A stretch of 27,156 nucleotides of DNA from an uncultured Muribaculum sp. (GTDB lineage Bacteria; Bacteroidota; Bacteroidia; Bacteroidales; Muribaculaceae): assembly GCA_910587665.1 (NCBI GenBank), contig CAJUMZ010000030.1, forward strand, positions 1 through 27,156, in the 5' to 3' direction. Positions 15,616-24,176 of the stretch are shown here, piece after piece. The notes beneath the pieces were generated by a model that worked only from the letters and a program-made list of their open reading frames with translations, was not told where the DNA came from and did not search any database. Position 1 is the stretch's first letter. Every line of letters starts with the position of its first letter. Made by a program: the position numbers and the translations under genes.

Positions 15616-16548
15616 TTATTTACCGCCGACGAGCTTCCAGAAGGAGCCGGGGATGGGGGTGGAGAAGTTCATGTCACGCTTCGTAACGGGATGGGCGAAG
15701 CGCAATGTCTGGGCATGAAGGGCAAGGCGATGTATTATTGAAGGTCCGGCACCATATTTACGGTCGCCGGCGATTGGATGTCCGAGATCTTTCATGTGGA
15801 CACGGATCTGATTTTTCCTGCCGGTGTCAAGTTCCACCTCTACCATCGTATGTCCCAGCCCGCGCTTGATCACACGGTAGCGCGTTACAGCAAGCTGCCC
15901 TTCCTCCGGATTTTGCGTGGAGTATACCTCAAAACGTGAATTTTCGGCAAGATAGCTTTTGATTATGCCCTCGTCGTTCTCGACCTCGCCTTCCACTACC
16001 GCCACATACTTGCGGCTGAGCACCATATTGTTCCAGTTGTGCTGCATCGCCTCCTTGGCGTCAACCGTGCGGGCAAGCATCATCAGCCCGGAAGTGTCCC
16101 GGTCAAGACGGTGTACGATGAAAAGCTTGTTACGAGGATCTTCCCACTTCACATATTCCCTCATAATCGAGTAAGCCGTGCCGTCTTTGATCGTGTCGGT
16201 AGCCATGGAGAGAAGACCATAGCCTTTCTCTATCACCAATATGTCGGCATCTTCATATACAAGCTTCACACGCTTGTTGGAAAACACCTTGAACTCCCTC
16301 GTAAGGTTTACCTTAACCGTATCGCCGGCAACGAGCTGATGGTCAAACTGCCTTACAGGCATACCGTTCACAGCCACCTGATTATGTTTCAGCAACTCCT
16401 TTACGGTAGTGCGCTTGCGTTGAGGCATGGCGTTGATAAGAAATTCCATGAGTTTACCGTCGGCGGCTACGGGGTATGTCTCTATCACATCGGGGCGGAA
16501 AGCGGCATTACGCTCCTGACCCTTACTGAACCGGCTATTAAGTGGCAT
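15616..16548 (-). CDS. RluA-family pseudouridine synthase
   Basis: RNA-modifying enzyme that isomerises uridine in ribosomal (or transfer) RNA. The 310-residue product has an N-terminal S4-like RNA-binding domain (about 33-84, KLMEFLINAM to GDTVKVN) and a catalytic domain with HRLDRDTSG at 146-154, Asp149 being the expected nucleophile. RKNQIRVHMKDLGHPIAGDR (about 244-263) is the conserved RluA-class motif. The target site cannot be decided between RluC/D/A-like types from sequence alone. It lies 12 bases after topA and is probably co-transcribed with it. Confidence 0.9.
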   Translation of the reverse strand: MPLNSRFSKGQERNAAFRPDVIETYPVAADGKLMEFLINAMPQRKRTTVKELLKHNQVAVNGMPVRQFDHQLVAGDTVKVNLTREFKVFSNKRVKLVYEDADILVIEKGYGLLSMATDTIKDGTAYSIMREYVKWEDPRNKLFIVHRLDRDTSGLMMLARTVDAKEAMQHNWNNMVLSRKYVAVVEGEVENDEGIIKSYLAENSRFEVYSTQNPEEGQLAVTRYRVIKRGLGHTMVEVELDTGRKNQIRVHMKDLGHPIAGDRKYGAGPSIIHRLALHAQTLRFAHPVTKRDMNFSTPIPGSFWKLVGGK

Positions 16549-16560
16549 AAAGTCTTGCTA

Positions 16561-18885
16561 TTATTTTTTTCTTGATGCACGACGCGCCGGCTTCTTGGGC
16601 TTGGCATCCTGCTCCTTGATGATTTCACGACACTGCTCGACTGTCAGGTCGGCAGGCGATTCCACTGTGCGAGGAATCTTATAATTTGATTTATTGTAAG
16701 AGATATAGGGACCATACGGACCATTGAGTATATGCAAGTCGGGCTCTTCATCAAATGTCTTGATGAGATTCTTGCTTTCCGACTCCCGCTTACTCATGAT
16801 AAGACCCTCAGCCTCGGCAAGGGTTATCGCCGCCGGGGCAATATCCTTGGGAATCGAGACAAACTTTCCCTTATGCTTTATATAGGGACCGAAACGACCG
16901 ATAGCCACCGTTACCTCGGCGTCTTCAAATGTGCCGAGATTACGCGGGAACTCAAAAAGTTTCAAAGCATCTTCCAAGGTGATAGTACTTACCGACTGAC
17001 CTTTGAGAAGCGATGCAAACTGCGGTTTTTCATCGCCCTCACCGTCGCCCACCTGTACGAGAGGACCGAAACGACCGATCTTCACACTCACGGTCCTGCC
17101 TGAAGGATCAGTGCCGAGCACGCGCTCCCCGACCTTATGTTCGAGCCGCATGTTCAGAGCCTGATCGACATCGGGATGGAATATATTGTAGAATGTAGCT
17201 ATTTCCTCATTCCAGGGAAGATTGCCCTCGGCAATCTCGTCAAATTTCTCCTCCATCTTTGCCGTGAAGTCATAGTCGAGAATCGACGGGAAATATTTTG
17301 TCAGGAAGTCATTTACGACGACACCTATGTCGGTCGGCAACAGCTTGCCCTTGTCGGAGCCAACCATCTCGGAGCGCGACTCAACCCCGACCTTGCCATC
17401 CTTGAGCACAAGCACACTATAATCACGCTCCGTACCCGGTTTTTCTCCTTTTTCCACATATTCACGCGCCTGTATCGTGGAGATCGTAGGCGCATAGGTC
17501 GACGGACGTCCTATACCAAGCTCCTCCATTTTCTTCACAAGCGACGCCTCTGTATAGCGAGGCGGCTGCTGGGTGAAACGCTCGGTAGCGGTAATCTCCT
17601 CGGCAGAAAGGGTGTCACCCTCCTTGATTGCGGGAAGCCGGGATGAGTTTTCCTCGATCTCCTCGTCATCCTTGCCTTCGATATACACTTTCAGGAAGCC
17701 GTCAAATTTAATCACTTCGCCGGTAGCGTTAAAATGCTCCTGACGGGTCGACGGCATAATCTCGACGGTAGTCTTTTCAATCTCCGCGTCAGCCATCTGC
17801 GAAGCAATCGTGCGCTTCCATATAAGCCCGTAGAGCTTCTTTTCCTGAGCGGAGCCTTCAATCACATGTTTTGATATATCGGTAGGGCGGATAGCCTCAT
17901 GCGCTTCCTGGGCACCCTTGGAATGGGTGTGATAATGGCGTGTCTTTAGATACTTTTCGCTCAACTTGCCACAAATCTCCTTTGCGATCGCGTCAACGGC
18001 AATAGCAGAAAGATTAAGCGAGTCGGTACGCATATAGGTGATATGACCGGCCTCATACAGGCGCTGAGCCACCATCATGGTCTGCGACACAGTGAATCCG
18101 AGTTTACGCGCCGCCTCCTGCTGAAGGGTCGATGTAGTGAACGGAGGCGCGGGAGACTTGCTCACAGGCTTTACGCTGACGGAGCCGGTAGTGAATGTCG
18201 CCCCGGCACAGTCGGCAAGAAACGCCTTCGCCTCATCTATGTCGTGGAGACGCTTGCTAAGCTCGGCGCGAAGCACCCCGTTACCGGCGGTATGGAAAAT
18301 GCCGTTGACACGATAAAAGCTCTCCGACTTGAAATTTTTGATTTCTTCCTCCCGCTCAACAATAAGCCTTACGGCAACCGACTGCACCCTGCCGGCCGAC
18401 AGCGCGGGTTTTATCTTTTTCCACAGTACGGGGGAAAGTTCAAAACCTACTATACGGTCAAGCACACGGCGCGCCTGCTGCGCATCAACGCGGTTAATAT
18501 CTATTGAACGCGGATTTTTGATTGCATTCTCGATTGCATTTTTCGTAATCTCGTGAAACACGATACGCCTTGTATTTTCCGGGTCAAGCCCGAGTACCTC
18601 GCAAAGATGCCATGCGATAGCCTCCCCCTCGCGGTCCTCATCGGAAGCGAGCCATACGGTGTCGGCTTTTTTCACCGCACTTTTCAACTCTGCCACAAGA
18701 GCTTTCTTGTCATCGGGAATTTCATATACGGGAGTGAAACCGTGATCTACGTCAATACTGAATTTTTTCTTATTAAGGTCGCGTATATGACCATAGCTCG
18801 ACATGACCTTATAGTCTTTTCCGAGAAACTTCTCGATTGTTTTTGCCTTTGCCGGCGACTCTACTATGACAAGATTTTTCAGCAT
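16561..18885 (-). CDS. topA: DNA topoisomerase I (type IA)
   Basis: Relaxes negative supercoils by cutting and rejoining one DNA strand. The 774 residues begin with the Toprim domain (LVIVESPAKAKTIEKFLG, residues 5-22; acidic SDEDREGE at 81-88). The catalytic tyrosine is in GHITYMRTDS, Tyr284. GIGRPSTYAPTISTI marks the end of the core. The C-terminus carries three copies of the topoisomerase repeat (IGRFGPLVQVG, IGRFGPYIKHKG, GPYGPYISYNKSN) and a basic tail (KKPARRASRKK). Unlike the E. coli enzyme it has no four-cysteine zinc ribbons, as in other Bacteroidetes. A -7 box lies 30 bases upstream of the start. Confidence 0.96.
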   Translation of the reverse strand: MLKNLVIVESPAKAKTIEKFLGKDYKVMSSYGHIRDLNKKKFSIDVDHGFTPVYEIPDDKKALVAELKSAVKKADTVWLASDEDREGEAIAWHLCEVLGLDPENTRRIVFHEITKNAIENAIKNPRSIDINRVDAQQARRVLDRIVGFELSPVLWKKIKPALSAGRVQSVAVRLIVEREEEIKNFKSESFYRVNGIFHTAGNGVLRAELSKRLHDIDEAKAFLADCAGATFTTGSVSVKPVSKSPAPPFTTSTLQQEAARKLGFTVSQTMMVAQRLYEAGHITYMRTDSLNLSAIAVDAIAKEICGKLSEKYLKTRHYHTHSKGAQEAHEAIRPTDISKHVIEGSAQEKKLYGLIWKRTIASQMADAEIEKTTVEIMPSTRQEHFNATGEVIKFDGFLKVYIEGKDDEEIEENSSRLPAIKEGDTLSAEEITATERFTQQPPRYTEASLVKKMEELGIGRPSTYAPTISTIQAREYVEKGEKPGTERDYSVLVLKDGKVGVESRSEMVGSDKGKLLPTDIGVVVNDFLTKYFPSILDYDFTAKMEEKFDEIAEGNLPWNEEIATFYNIFHPDVDQALNMRLEHKVGERVLGTDPSGRTVSVKIGRFGPLVQVGDGEGDEKPQFASLLKGQSVSTITLEDALKLFEFPRNLGTFEDAEVTVAIGRFGPYIKHKGKFVSIPKDIAPAAITLAEAEGLIMSKRESESKNLIKTFDEEPDLHILNGPYGPYISYNKSNYKIPRTVESPADLTVEQCREIIKEQDAKPKKPARRASRKK

Positions 18886-18914
18886 GATTACGATGTTAAT
18901 TCAAAAATTCTCGG

Positions 18915-18922
18915 CAAAATTA
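18915..18922 (-). promoter_or_regulatory. -7 box of the topA promoter
   Basis: TAATTTTG on the minus strand, 29 bases before the topA start codon. A -33 element is not clear: the closest TTG (18948-18950) is about 25 bases away. The rest of 18886-19020 holds no gene. Confidence 0.45.
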
Positions 18923-19020
18923 GGAAAAAGTTGCATATAATAATGTACAATTCGACATTTTATCCACTTTTTCCGCCTTTACTATACCTTTTATAACAAC
19001 TCCGGCGACAAAAAGTCGGG

Positions 19021-20778
19021 TCACGCCATGGTAAGATGAAAATCCTCGATCAAGGTGTTAAGATAGGCATGTTTCTGCCTCATGTAGTTGTAGACCTCGC
19101 TGTCGGTAAGTGACGCGCTCGTCGCCTGCCCCTTGTTGAGAGTGATCTCGAGGGTCACCTCATCGTTGGCGAGACGGTCGCGCAATTCTGAAATCAATGT
19201 ACCGTAGGATTGCGCTATGCTGTCGCGTATAGCCTCACTTTCCACGGTGGCTGAAAATGCCGAGCCCGACACCCTTACCGGCGACGCCATTCTCATGGCG
19301 TTGACGAGCAGGTGTTCCTTGGGATGCAACCCCATTATAGCCTTCCATGCAGCGGCAAACTGCTCGTCGGTAAACGGAGTTGTACGCTTTTGAGCCGCAC
19401 GATCCACATGCTTTTCAGCGGCGTCGGTTGAGGCAGAAGCAGTCTGCTTCAGCGACAAGCCGGGCGCGCGCAAAGTTGTTGCGCGGCGTTGTGTGGCGGG
19501 CGGTGGTGGCACATTACGCGGTTCATATCTTGCCACAGGCTCATTAGTCACGGCAACCTTGGGAGATGCAGTTGCCGCAGGCTGCTGTTGCGCGGCAGCC
19601 GGGGTAGCCTGCACATGTTGCGGCGTTGTGCCCTGATGCGGGATCGGGCGTAACCGCCCCTCTCCTGCGCCGCTATCGGGCGAGGGGCTGACCGCTTGGC
19701 ACAGCTTGATGAGCGTAAGTTCCACAAGCAGCTGCTTATTGGTAGCGGTACGGTAGTTAAGGTCGGCGTTGTTACACAGATCCATCGCCTTGTAAAGGAA
19801 TTCAGGAGTGCAACGTGACGCCACTTGCGCCATCTCCTTACGCGCCTCGTCACTTGCCTCAAGGAGCGAGATCGTAGATCCGTCGCGCGCCACCATAAGG
19901 TCACGGAAATGCGATGCCAGACCGTTTATAAAAAACTGCGAGTCAAATCCCTTGTCGCGGATCTCCTTATATATCAAAAGCGAAGCGGGAACATCCCCTT
20001 TCAGGAAAGCATCGGTGAGACGGTCATAATATACATAGTCAAGTATATTCAGATTCTCGATCGTGGCGTGATAGGTGACATTTCCCATCGTCGACGCAGC
20101 TACCTGGTCAAAGATCGACAGGGCGTCGCGCATAGCCCCGTCGGCTTTCCGCGCAATCACGTTTAGTGCCGACGCCTCGGCGGTGATACCCTCCTGCGTC
20201 GCCACATACTGCAGATGATCGACCATATCCTGAATCGTGATGCGGTTAAAGTCATACACCTGACAACGCGACAGGATCGTAGGTATTATCTTATGCTTTT
20301 CTGTCGTGGCAAGGATAAACACCACATACGACGGCGGCTCTTCGAGCGTTTTCAGAAACGCATTGAAGGCGGCAGTGGTGAGCATGTGGACCTCATCCAC
20401 GATAAACACACGATACTTGGCATTGACAGGCGGTATCTGTACCTGGTCCACAAGCTCGCGGATGTCATCGACACCATTATTCGACGCGGCGTCAAGCTCT
20501 ATTATGTTGAGCGAATTACCCTTGTTGAATTCCAGACATGACTGGCATTCGTTGCAAGCCTCTCCCTCCGGGGTACGATGCTCGCAATTGATTGTCTTTG
20601 CAAATATACGCGCACAAGAAGTCTTGCCTACTCCACGCGAGCCGCAAAAAAGATAGGCGTGAGCCAGCCGCTCCTTGCTTATCGAGTTGCGCAACGTGGC
20701 GGTAAGAGCCTTCTGCCCCACAACACTGCTGAATGTCGACGGGCGGTATTTACGTGCCGATACGATATAGTTTTCCAT
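19021..20778 (-). CDS. dnaX: DNA polymerase III subunit gamma/tau
   Basis: Clamp-loader ATPase of the replisome. The 585-residue product starts MENYIVSARKYRPSTF from ATG 20778; a GTG three codons upstream is possible. The AAA+ domain has Walker A CGSRGVGKTS (about 45-54), a four-cysteine zinc module (Cys65, 75, 78, 81), Walker B VFIVDEVHML (about 124-133) and the arginine-finger/sensor segment ATTEKHKIIPTILSRCQ. Domain III follows to about 360. A Pro/Gln/Ala-rich linker leads to a tau-type C-terminal domain. I see no need for the programmed frameshift used in E. coli. A GC-rich inverted repeat sits in the linker (19656-19688). A -7 box lies just upstream. Confidence 0.95.
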   Translation of the reverse strand: MENYIVSARKYRPSTFSSVVGQKALTATLRNSISKERLAHAYLFCGSRGVGKTSCARIFAKTINCEHRTPEGEACNECQSCLEFNKGNSLNIIELDAASNNGVDDIRELVDQVQIPPVNAKYRVFIVDEVHMLTTAAFNAFLKTLEEPPSYVVFILATTEKHKIIPTILSRCQVYDFNRITIQDMVDHLQYVATQEGITAEASALNVIARKADGAMRDALSIFDQVAASTMGNVTYHATIENLNILDYVYYDRLTDAFLKGDVPASLLIYKEIRDKGFDSQFFINGLASHFRDLMVARDGSTISLLEASDEARKEMAQVASRCTPEFLYKAMDLCNNADLNYRTATNKQLLVELTLIKLCQAVSPSPDSGAGEGRLRPIPHQGTTPQHVQATPAAAQQQPAATASPKVAVTNEPVARYEPRNVPPPPATQRRATTLRAPGLSLKQTASASTDAAEKHVDRAAQKRTTPFTDEQFAAAWKAIMGLHPKEHLLVNAMRMASPVRVSGSAFSATVESEAIRDSIAQSYGTLISELRDRLANDEVTLEITLNKGQATSASLTDSEVYNYMRQKHAYLNTLIEDFHLTMA

Positions 20779-20796
20779 TGATTTCACTTTCTATCA

Positions 20797-20804
20797 CAAA
20801 TGTA
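20797..20804 (-). promoter_or_regulatory. -7 box of the dnaX promoter
   Basis: TACATTTG on the minus strand, 18 bases before the chosen ATG, which implies a short leader. No -33 TTTG at the standard distance. Confidence 0.45.
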
Positions 20805-20969
20805 GCAATAAATCATGAAAATCCCGCCTAAATCCGAAGAAATAATTATATGCCGCAAAAACGACCGTTTATGCACTATTTTCGACACAATAAACCACCA
20901 GCAACCATACAATAGCTTACAAATCAAACACTTACATCAGCGCAATATATTACAGCCATGTTACAGACA
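20805..20969. other. Gene-free stretch between dnaX and the lipoprotein promoter
   Basis: A+T-rich spacer within the 367-base divergent region 20779-21145. A 60-residue frame at 20815-20997 has no family features, no promoter of its own and overlaps the next promoter, so I do not call it. A short repeat of TTACAG (20950-20955 and 20961-20966) is the only other thing I noticed. Confidence 0.5.
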
Positions 20970-21002
20970 ATTGGCAGAGGCGTATAACAGGTTGTAATTT
21001 TG
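20970..21002 (+). promoter_or_regulatory. Promoter of the surface-type lipoprotein gene
   Basis: ATTG (20970-20973), 21 bases, then TAATTTTG (20995-21002): a good Bacteroidetes promoter. It predicts a leader of about 135 bases, with overlapping inverted repeats GGTGTT/AACACC (21024-21029, 21042-21047) and GTCGC/GCGAC (21030-21034, 21054-21058). Confidence 0.55.
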
Positions 21003-21133
21003 CAATGCGATTTATTGACACCGGGTGTTGTCGCAAAGCCAAACACCGCTTCCGCGACGGGATACCATTCATCCGATTATATAACATATTTAAAACTAAG
21101 AATCTTACCATGCAAAGGTATCCGGCACGGTAA

Positions 21134-21139
21134 AAGGAG
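21134..21139 (+). promoter_or_regulatory. Shine-Dalgarno site AAGGAG
   Basis: AAGGAG six bases before the ATG at 21146. A canonical site is uncommon in Bacteroidales and supports this start codon. Confidence 0.6.
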
Positions 21140-21145
21140 ACAATT

Positions 21146-21907
21146 ATGAAACTATTCAGACATTTTTTCATGACAATGCTTACCCTGGCAGTCTGCACAG
21201 GCTTTGTGGCTTGCGGTGATGATGACGATGAGACCGACGAACCCGGTGGTGGCAACAATCCTTCCCAGGGCACCACAACTACCCCTGACAACTTGATCGG
21301 CGTATGGGAATTCTCTTACGAGGATGAAGACGGAGAAGACGGATCAATGACCATCACATTCAAGCATAATGGAATATGCACATTAAATTTCGACGATGAA
21401 TCAGTGGGATTTGGTAGCTGCACGACAAGCGGCTCATCGCTTAAACTTGATTTCGGTATAATGACCTTTAACGGCTCCTACTCGCTGCAAGGCAACAAAC
21501 TGCATTATGACTTTATATGGCATGATCTTGACTATCCTGATGAAGACATGAGAATGGTCTGTGATTTCGTCAAAACTTCAAGCAACCCCGGATTTGAGCC
21601 TGACAAAGTGACATCCGACATTGTAGGAATCTGGAGTAACGGAGAACACACATTATCATTCCTAAGCAATGGTTTGATGAAATATGTTCAGCACCCCAAT
21701 ACACATCTTGATCACATCGAGGTGTACATGTGTTACGCCATAGACGGCAACCGCCTTAAATTACGCACACCGCTGAATAACAACTGGGATGAAAACGAAT
21801 CATTCGGAAGAAACACCACTTTCAGCGTATCAGGCAACACTCTCATAATAACAGCCGGAAACGCCGAAGGTTATCCGGAATCAATGAAGCTGACCCGCGT
21901 CAAATAA
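21146..21907 (+). CDS. Lipoprotein with two lipocalin-like domains, probably surface exposed
   Basis: A 253-residue lipoprotein. The signal ends TGFVAC with Cys23 as lipid site, followed directly by GDDDDETDE, an acidic tract like the Bacteroidetes lipoprotein surface-export signal. A Gly/Thr/Pro-rich linker leads to two related beta domains, each opening with a G-(V/I)-W strand: NLIGVWEFSY (about 49-58) and DIVGIWSNGE (about 158-167). These resemble the lipocalin-like domains frequent in this phylum. Each has the pattern of short strands ending in a LTRVK- or VCDFVK-type segment. Function unknown. The gene has its own promoter, a strong ribosome site and a strong terminator, so it is a single-gene unit. 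Confidence 0.82.
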   Translation: MKLFRHFFMTMLTLAVCTGFVACGDDDDETDEPGGGNNPSQGTTTTPDNLIGVWEFSYEDEDGEDGSMTITFKHNGICTLNFDDESVGFGSCTTSGSSLKLDFGIMTFNGSYSLQGNKLHYDFIWHDLDYPDEDMRMVCDFVKTSSNPGFEPDKVTSDIVGIWSNGEHTLSFLSNGLMKYVQHPNTHLDHIEVYMCYAIDGNRLKLRTPLNNNWDENESFGRNTTFSVSGNTLIITAGNAEGYPESMKLTRVK

Positions 21908-21931
21908 TTCAGCCCCAACTTTACTGCTAAC

Positions 21932-21966
21932 AAAGCGACCCTCGGTTTTTTTCCGAGGGTCGCTTT
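21932..21966. terminator. Strong intrinsic terminator, bidirectional
   Basis: Perfect 14-base stem AAAGCGACCCTCGG (21932-21945) with 21953-21966, loop of seven T, then a T run on the plus strand and an A run at the other end. It ends the lipoprotein transcript and can serve the converging POT transporter transcript, whose stop is at 21994. Confidence 0.95.
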
Positions 21967-21993
21967 TTATATATTGGCTTTTGCTTTCTGCGA

Positions 21994-23685
21994 TCAGATC
22001 GCATCATCCTCTATGCCGTCGACCGGGTCAAGCGCGGGAGCGTCGGAGGTCGCCGCCTCAAGTTTCTTCATGATAGAGAAGATGAATGCGGCCGATACAA
22101 GACAGATCAGAATCAGTATACCCCACAATGCAGCGGTTGAAATCTTACCCCACAGAAGCATCGGTATCGACACAAGGTAATTACCTACTGCCGTAGCGGC
22201 AAACCATCCGCCCATCATCGAGCCTTTCAACTTCGGAGGAGCTACCTTGCTGACAAACGAAATACCCATCGGCGAGAGCAGCAGCTCGGCAAAAGTAAGC
22301 AACAGATATGTGCTGATAAGCCAGTTGGGCGACACAGCGGCAGAAGTGCCTACTATCGCAAGCGAACCGATGCACATCACGCCATATGCGACAGCCGCCA
22401 TGAGCATACCGTAACCGATCTTACGAGGTGCGGAAGGCTCTTTCTTCTTTTTGGCAAGCCATCCGAAAATAGCAAGGCTGACAGGGGTCAACGCAACCAC
22501 ATAGAACGGGTTGAACTGCTGATACTGCTGAGGCTGGATTCCGGTAAGAGGCTCGGGAGTGATGTTATAGAAATAATACAACGCCCATGCAACGAGAGCA
22601 AGCAACGCAATCGAGATGAAACGGCTTATGTTGCTCTTGGTCTGGAACAGATTGAAAAGCGCGTACACGCCCACCGCTATGCTGAGAAGTGCCCACACAT
22701 TGAATCCGATACGGGTCCATCCGCTCGCCTCAGGCGCGGTGCAGGTCTTGGCAAACTCCGTAAGCGTGGCGCCATTCTGATGGAATACCATCCAGAAGAA
22801 TATAACCACAGCAAACACAAGCAGAAGCGCGACGACACGCTGCTTGGTCTGAGCCGGAGTAAGTTCCGGACCGGTTGACTCGGCAGCCTTCGCAGAGGGA
22901 TCTTTCTTATCGTTAAGGATATGCACATATGTCTTGCGACCGAGAGAGTAAATGAGAAAACTTACAATCAACGACACGCAGGCAATGGCAAATCCATAGC
23001 TGTAGCCGGTCGTCAATGTTGTGATATATTGCGATGCCCAGGCGGCAAGATCGGCACCGGGAGCCATACCGGCCTCTGTTGCGGTAGCTATAAGGTCGGC
23101 GGCATTTTCATGCCCGTCAAGATACTGGTTACATAGCGCGGGAAGTGTACTGACATAGGTGAGCCCTTTAGCATTCATTGCGACGTTGCACATCGCGGTC
23201 GCAGCCATCGGCGCAAACATCGAACCGATATTGATAGCCATGTAAAAAAGGGAAAACGCCGCGTCGCGCTGACCGCTGAAACGGGCGTTATTGTAAAGGT
23301 CGCCGACCATCACCTGCAGATTTCCCTTGAAAAGTCCCGTACCGACGGCAATGAGCAGCAGGGCGGCACACAGGATGACAAGCGACGAGGTGCTTCGTAT
23401 CTCAGTAGGGATGGCCATGACCATATAGCCGATGAACATCACTGCGATACCGGTAACCACACACTTGGAGAAACTCCAGCGGTCAGCCACCCAACCTCCT
23501 ATAAGGGGCATAAAATAGACAAGGGCGAGAAATCCCGCGTAAATCTGACCCGACACAGTCGAGTCAAAACCAAATTTAGCCTGCAGGAATAGCAAGAAGA
23601 TCGCGAGCATCGTGTAATAGCCGAAACGCTCGCCGGTGTTGGCAAGTGACAGCACATACAGTCCTGCCGGTTGATTTTTAAACAT
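21994..23685 (-). CDS. POT/PTR family proton-coupled peptide transporter
   Basis: Inner-membrane importer of di- and tripeptides, major facilitator fold, 563 residues. The N-terminus has LANTGERFGYYTMLAIFL (residues 14-31), the POT signature helix, and FSLFYMAINIGSMFAP (about 144-159) is the second signature. In the E1xxE2R motif of helix 1 the first Glu is Asn16 here, with Glu19 and Arg20 kept. A long hydrophilic loop (about 255-285) separates the halves. The acidic C-terminal tail ends GIEDDAI. It shares a strand and short gap (35 bases) with sufE and the cyclase gene upstream, so they may be one transcript; peptide uptake and protein N-terminal processing are not obviously one pathway. Confidence 0.9.
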   Translation of the reverse strand: MFKNQPAGLYVLSLANTGERFGYYTMLAIFLLFLQAKFGFDSTVSGQIYAGFLALVYFMPLIGGWVADRWSFSKCVVTGIAVMFIGYMVMAIPTEIRSTSSLVILCAALLLIAVGTGLFKGNLQVMVGDLYNNARFSGQRDAAFSLFYMAINIGSMFAPMAATAMCNVAMNAKGLTYVSTLPALCNQYLDGHENAADLIATATEAGMAPGADLAAWASQYITTLTTGYSYGFAIACVSLIVSFLIYSLGRKTYVHILNDKKDPSAKAAESTGPELTPAQTKQRVVALLLVFAVVIFFWMVFHQNGATLTEFAKTCTAPEASGWTRIGFNVWALLSIAVGVYALFNLFQTKSNISRFISIALLALVAWALYYFYNITPEPLTGIQPQQYQQFNPFYVVALTPVSLAIFGWLAKKKKEPSAPRKIGYGMLMAAVAYGVMCIGSLAIVGTSAAVSPNWLISTYLLLTFAELLLSPMGISFVSKVAPPKLKGSMMGGWFAATAVGNYLVSIPMLLWGKISTAALWGILILICLVSAAFIFSIMKKLEAATSDAPALDPVDGIEDDAI

Positions 23686-23720
23686 AGATGATTGTGTTTA
23701 TTATTAATTACTTACAAAAT

Positions 23721-24158
23721 TCACTGTTTTTCCGAGTCAAGCTTTGCCTTGAAAGCGACGGCATACAGCCTCATCTGCTTTACAAGCGCGGCAAGTCCGT
23801 TGCTGCGTGTCGGAGACAGATGCTCGGCAAGACCTATCTTGTCGATAAAATACAGGTCGGCGCCGAGTATCTCCTCGGGAGTATGTCCCGACAATACTTT
23901 TACCAACAGGCTTATTATACCCTTTACTATGATTGCGTCGCTGTCGGCGGCAAATTCCACCTTACCCTCAGGAGTCATACAGGCCTGCAGCCATGCACGG
24001 CTCTGGCAACCCTCGATAAGATTTTGCGGGATATGTCCCTCTTCGGGCATTGGAGGCAAGGCGTTGCCGAGATCTATTATATACGCATAGCGATCCATCC
24101 AGTCGTCTATGTCGCTGAACTCGTCTACTATCTCGTCTTGTTGCTGATTGATTGTCAT
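23721..24158 (-). CDS. sufE: SufE-family cysteine desulfurase partner
   Basis: Takes persulfide sulfur from a SufS-type cysteine desulfurase for iron-sulfur cluster building in the cytoplasm. The 145 residues show the complete family pattern: DWMDRYAYIIDLGNALPPMP (19-38), the acceptor cysteine in LIEGCQSRAWL (Cys51), and HLSPTRSNGLAALVKQMR near the C-terminus. Length is usual. No suf genes lie beside it; it sits 18 bases after the cyclase gene. Iron-sulfur supply would be needed by radical SAM enzymes such as the one at 8748-9968, but nothing ties the two specifically. Confidence 0.92.
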   Translation of the reverse strand: MTINQQQDEIVDEFSDIDDWMDRYAYIIDLGNALPPMPEEGHIPQNLIEGCQSRAWLQACMTPEGKVEFAADSDAIIVKGIISLLVKVLSGHTPEEILGADLYFIDKIGLAEHLSPTRSNGLAALVKQMRLYAVAFKAKLDSEKQ

Positions 24159-24176
24159 GATTATCGCTTATTTACT

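Noticed and set aside
20950..21291. 113-residue minus-strand frame over the lipoprotein promoter
   Set aside because: It covers the promoter and the lipoprotein start, and has no recognisable features.
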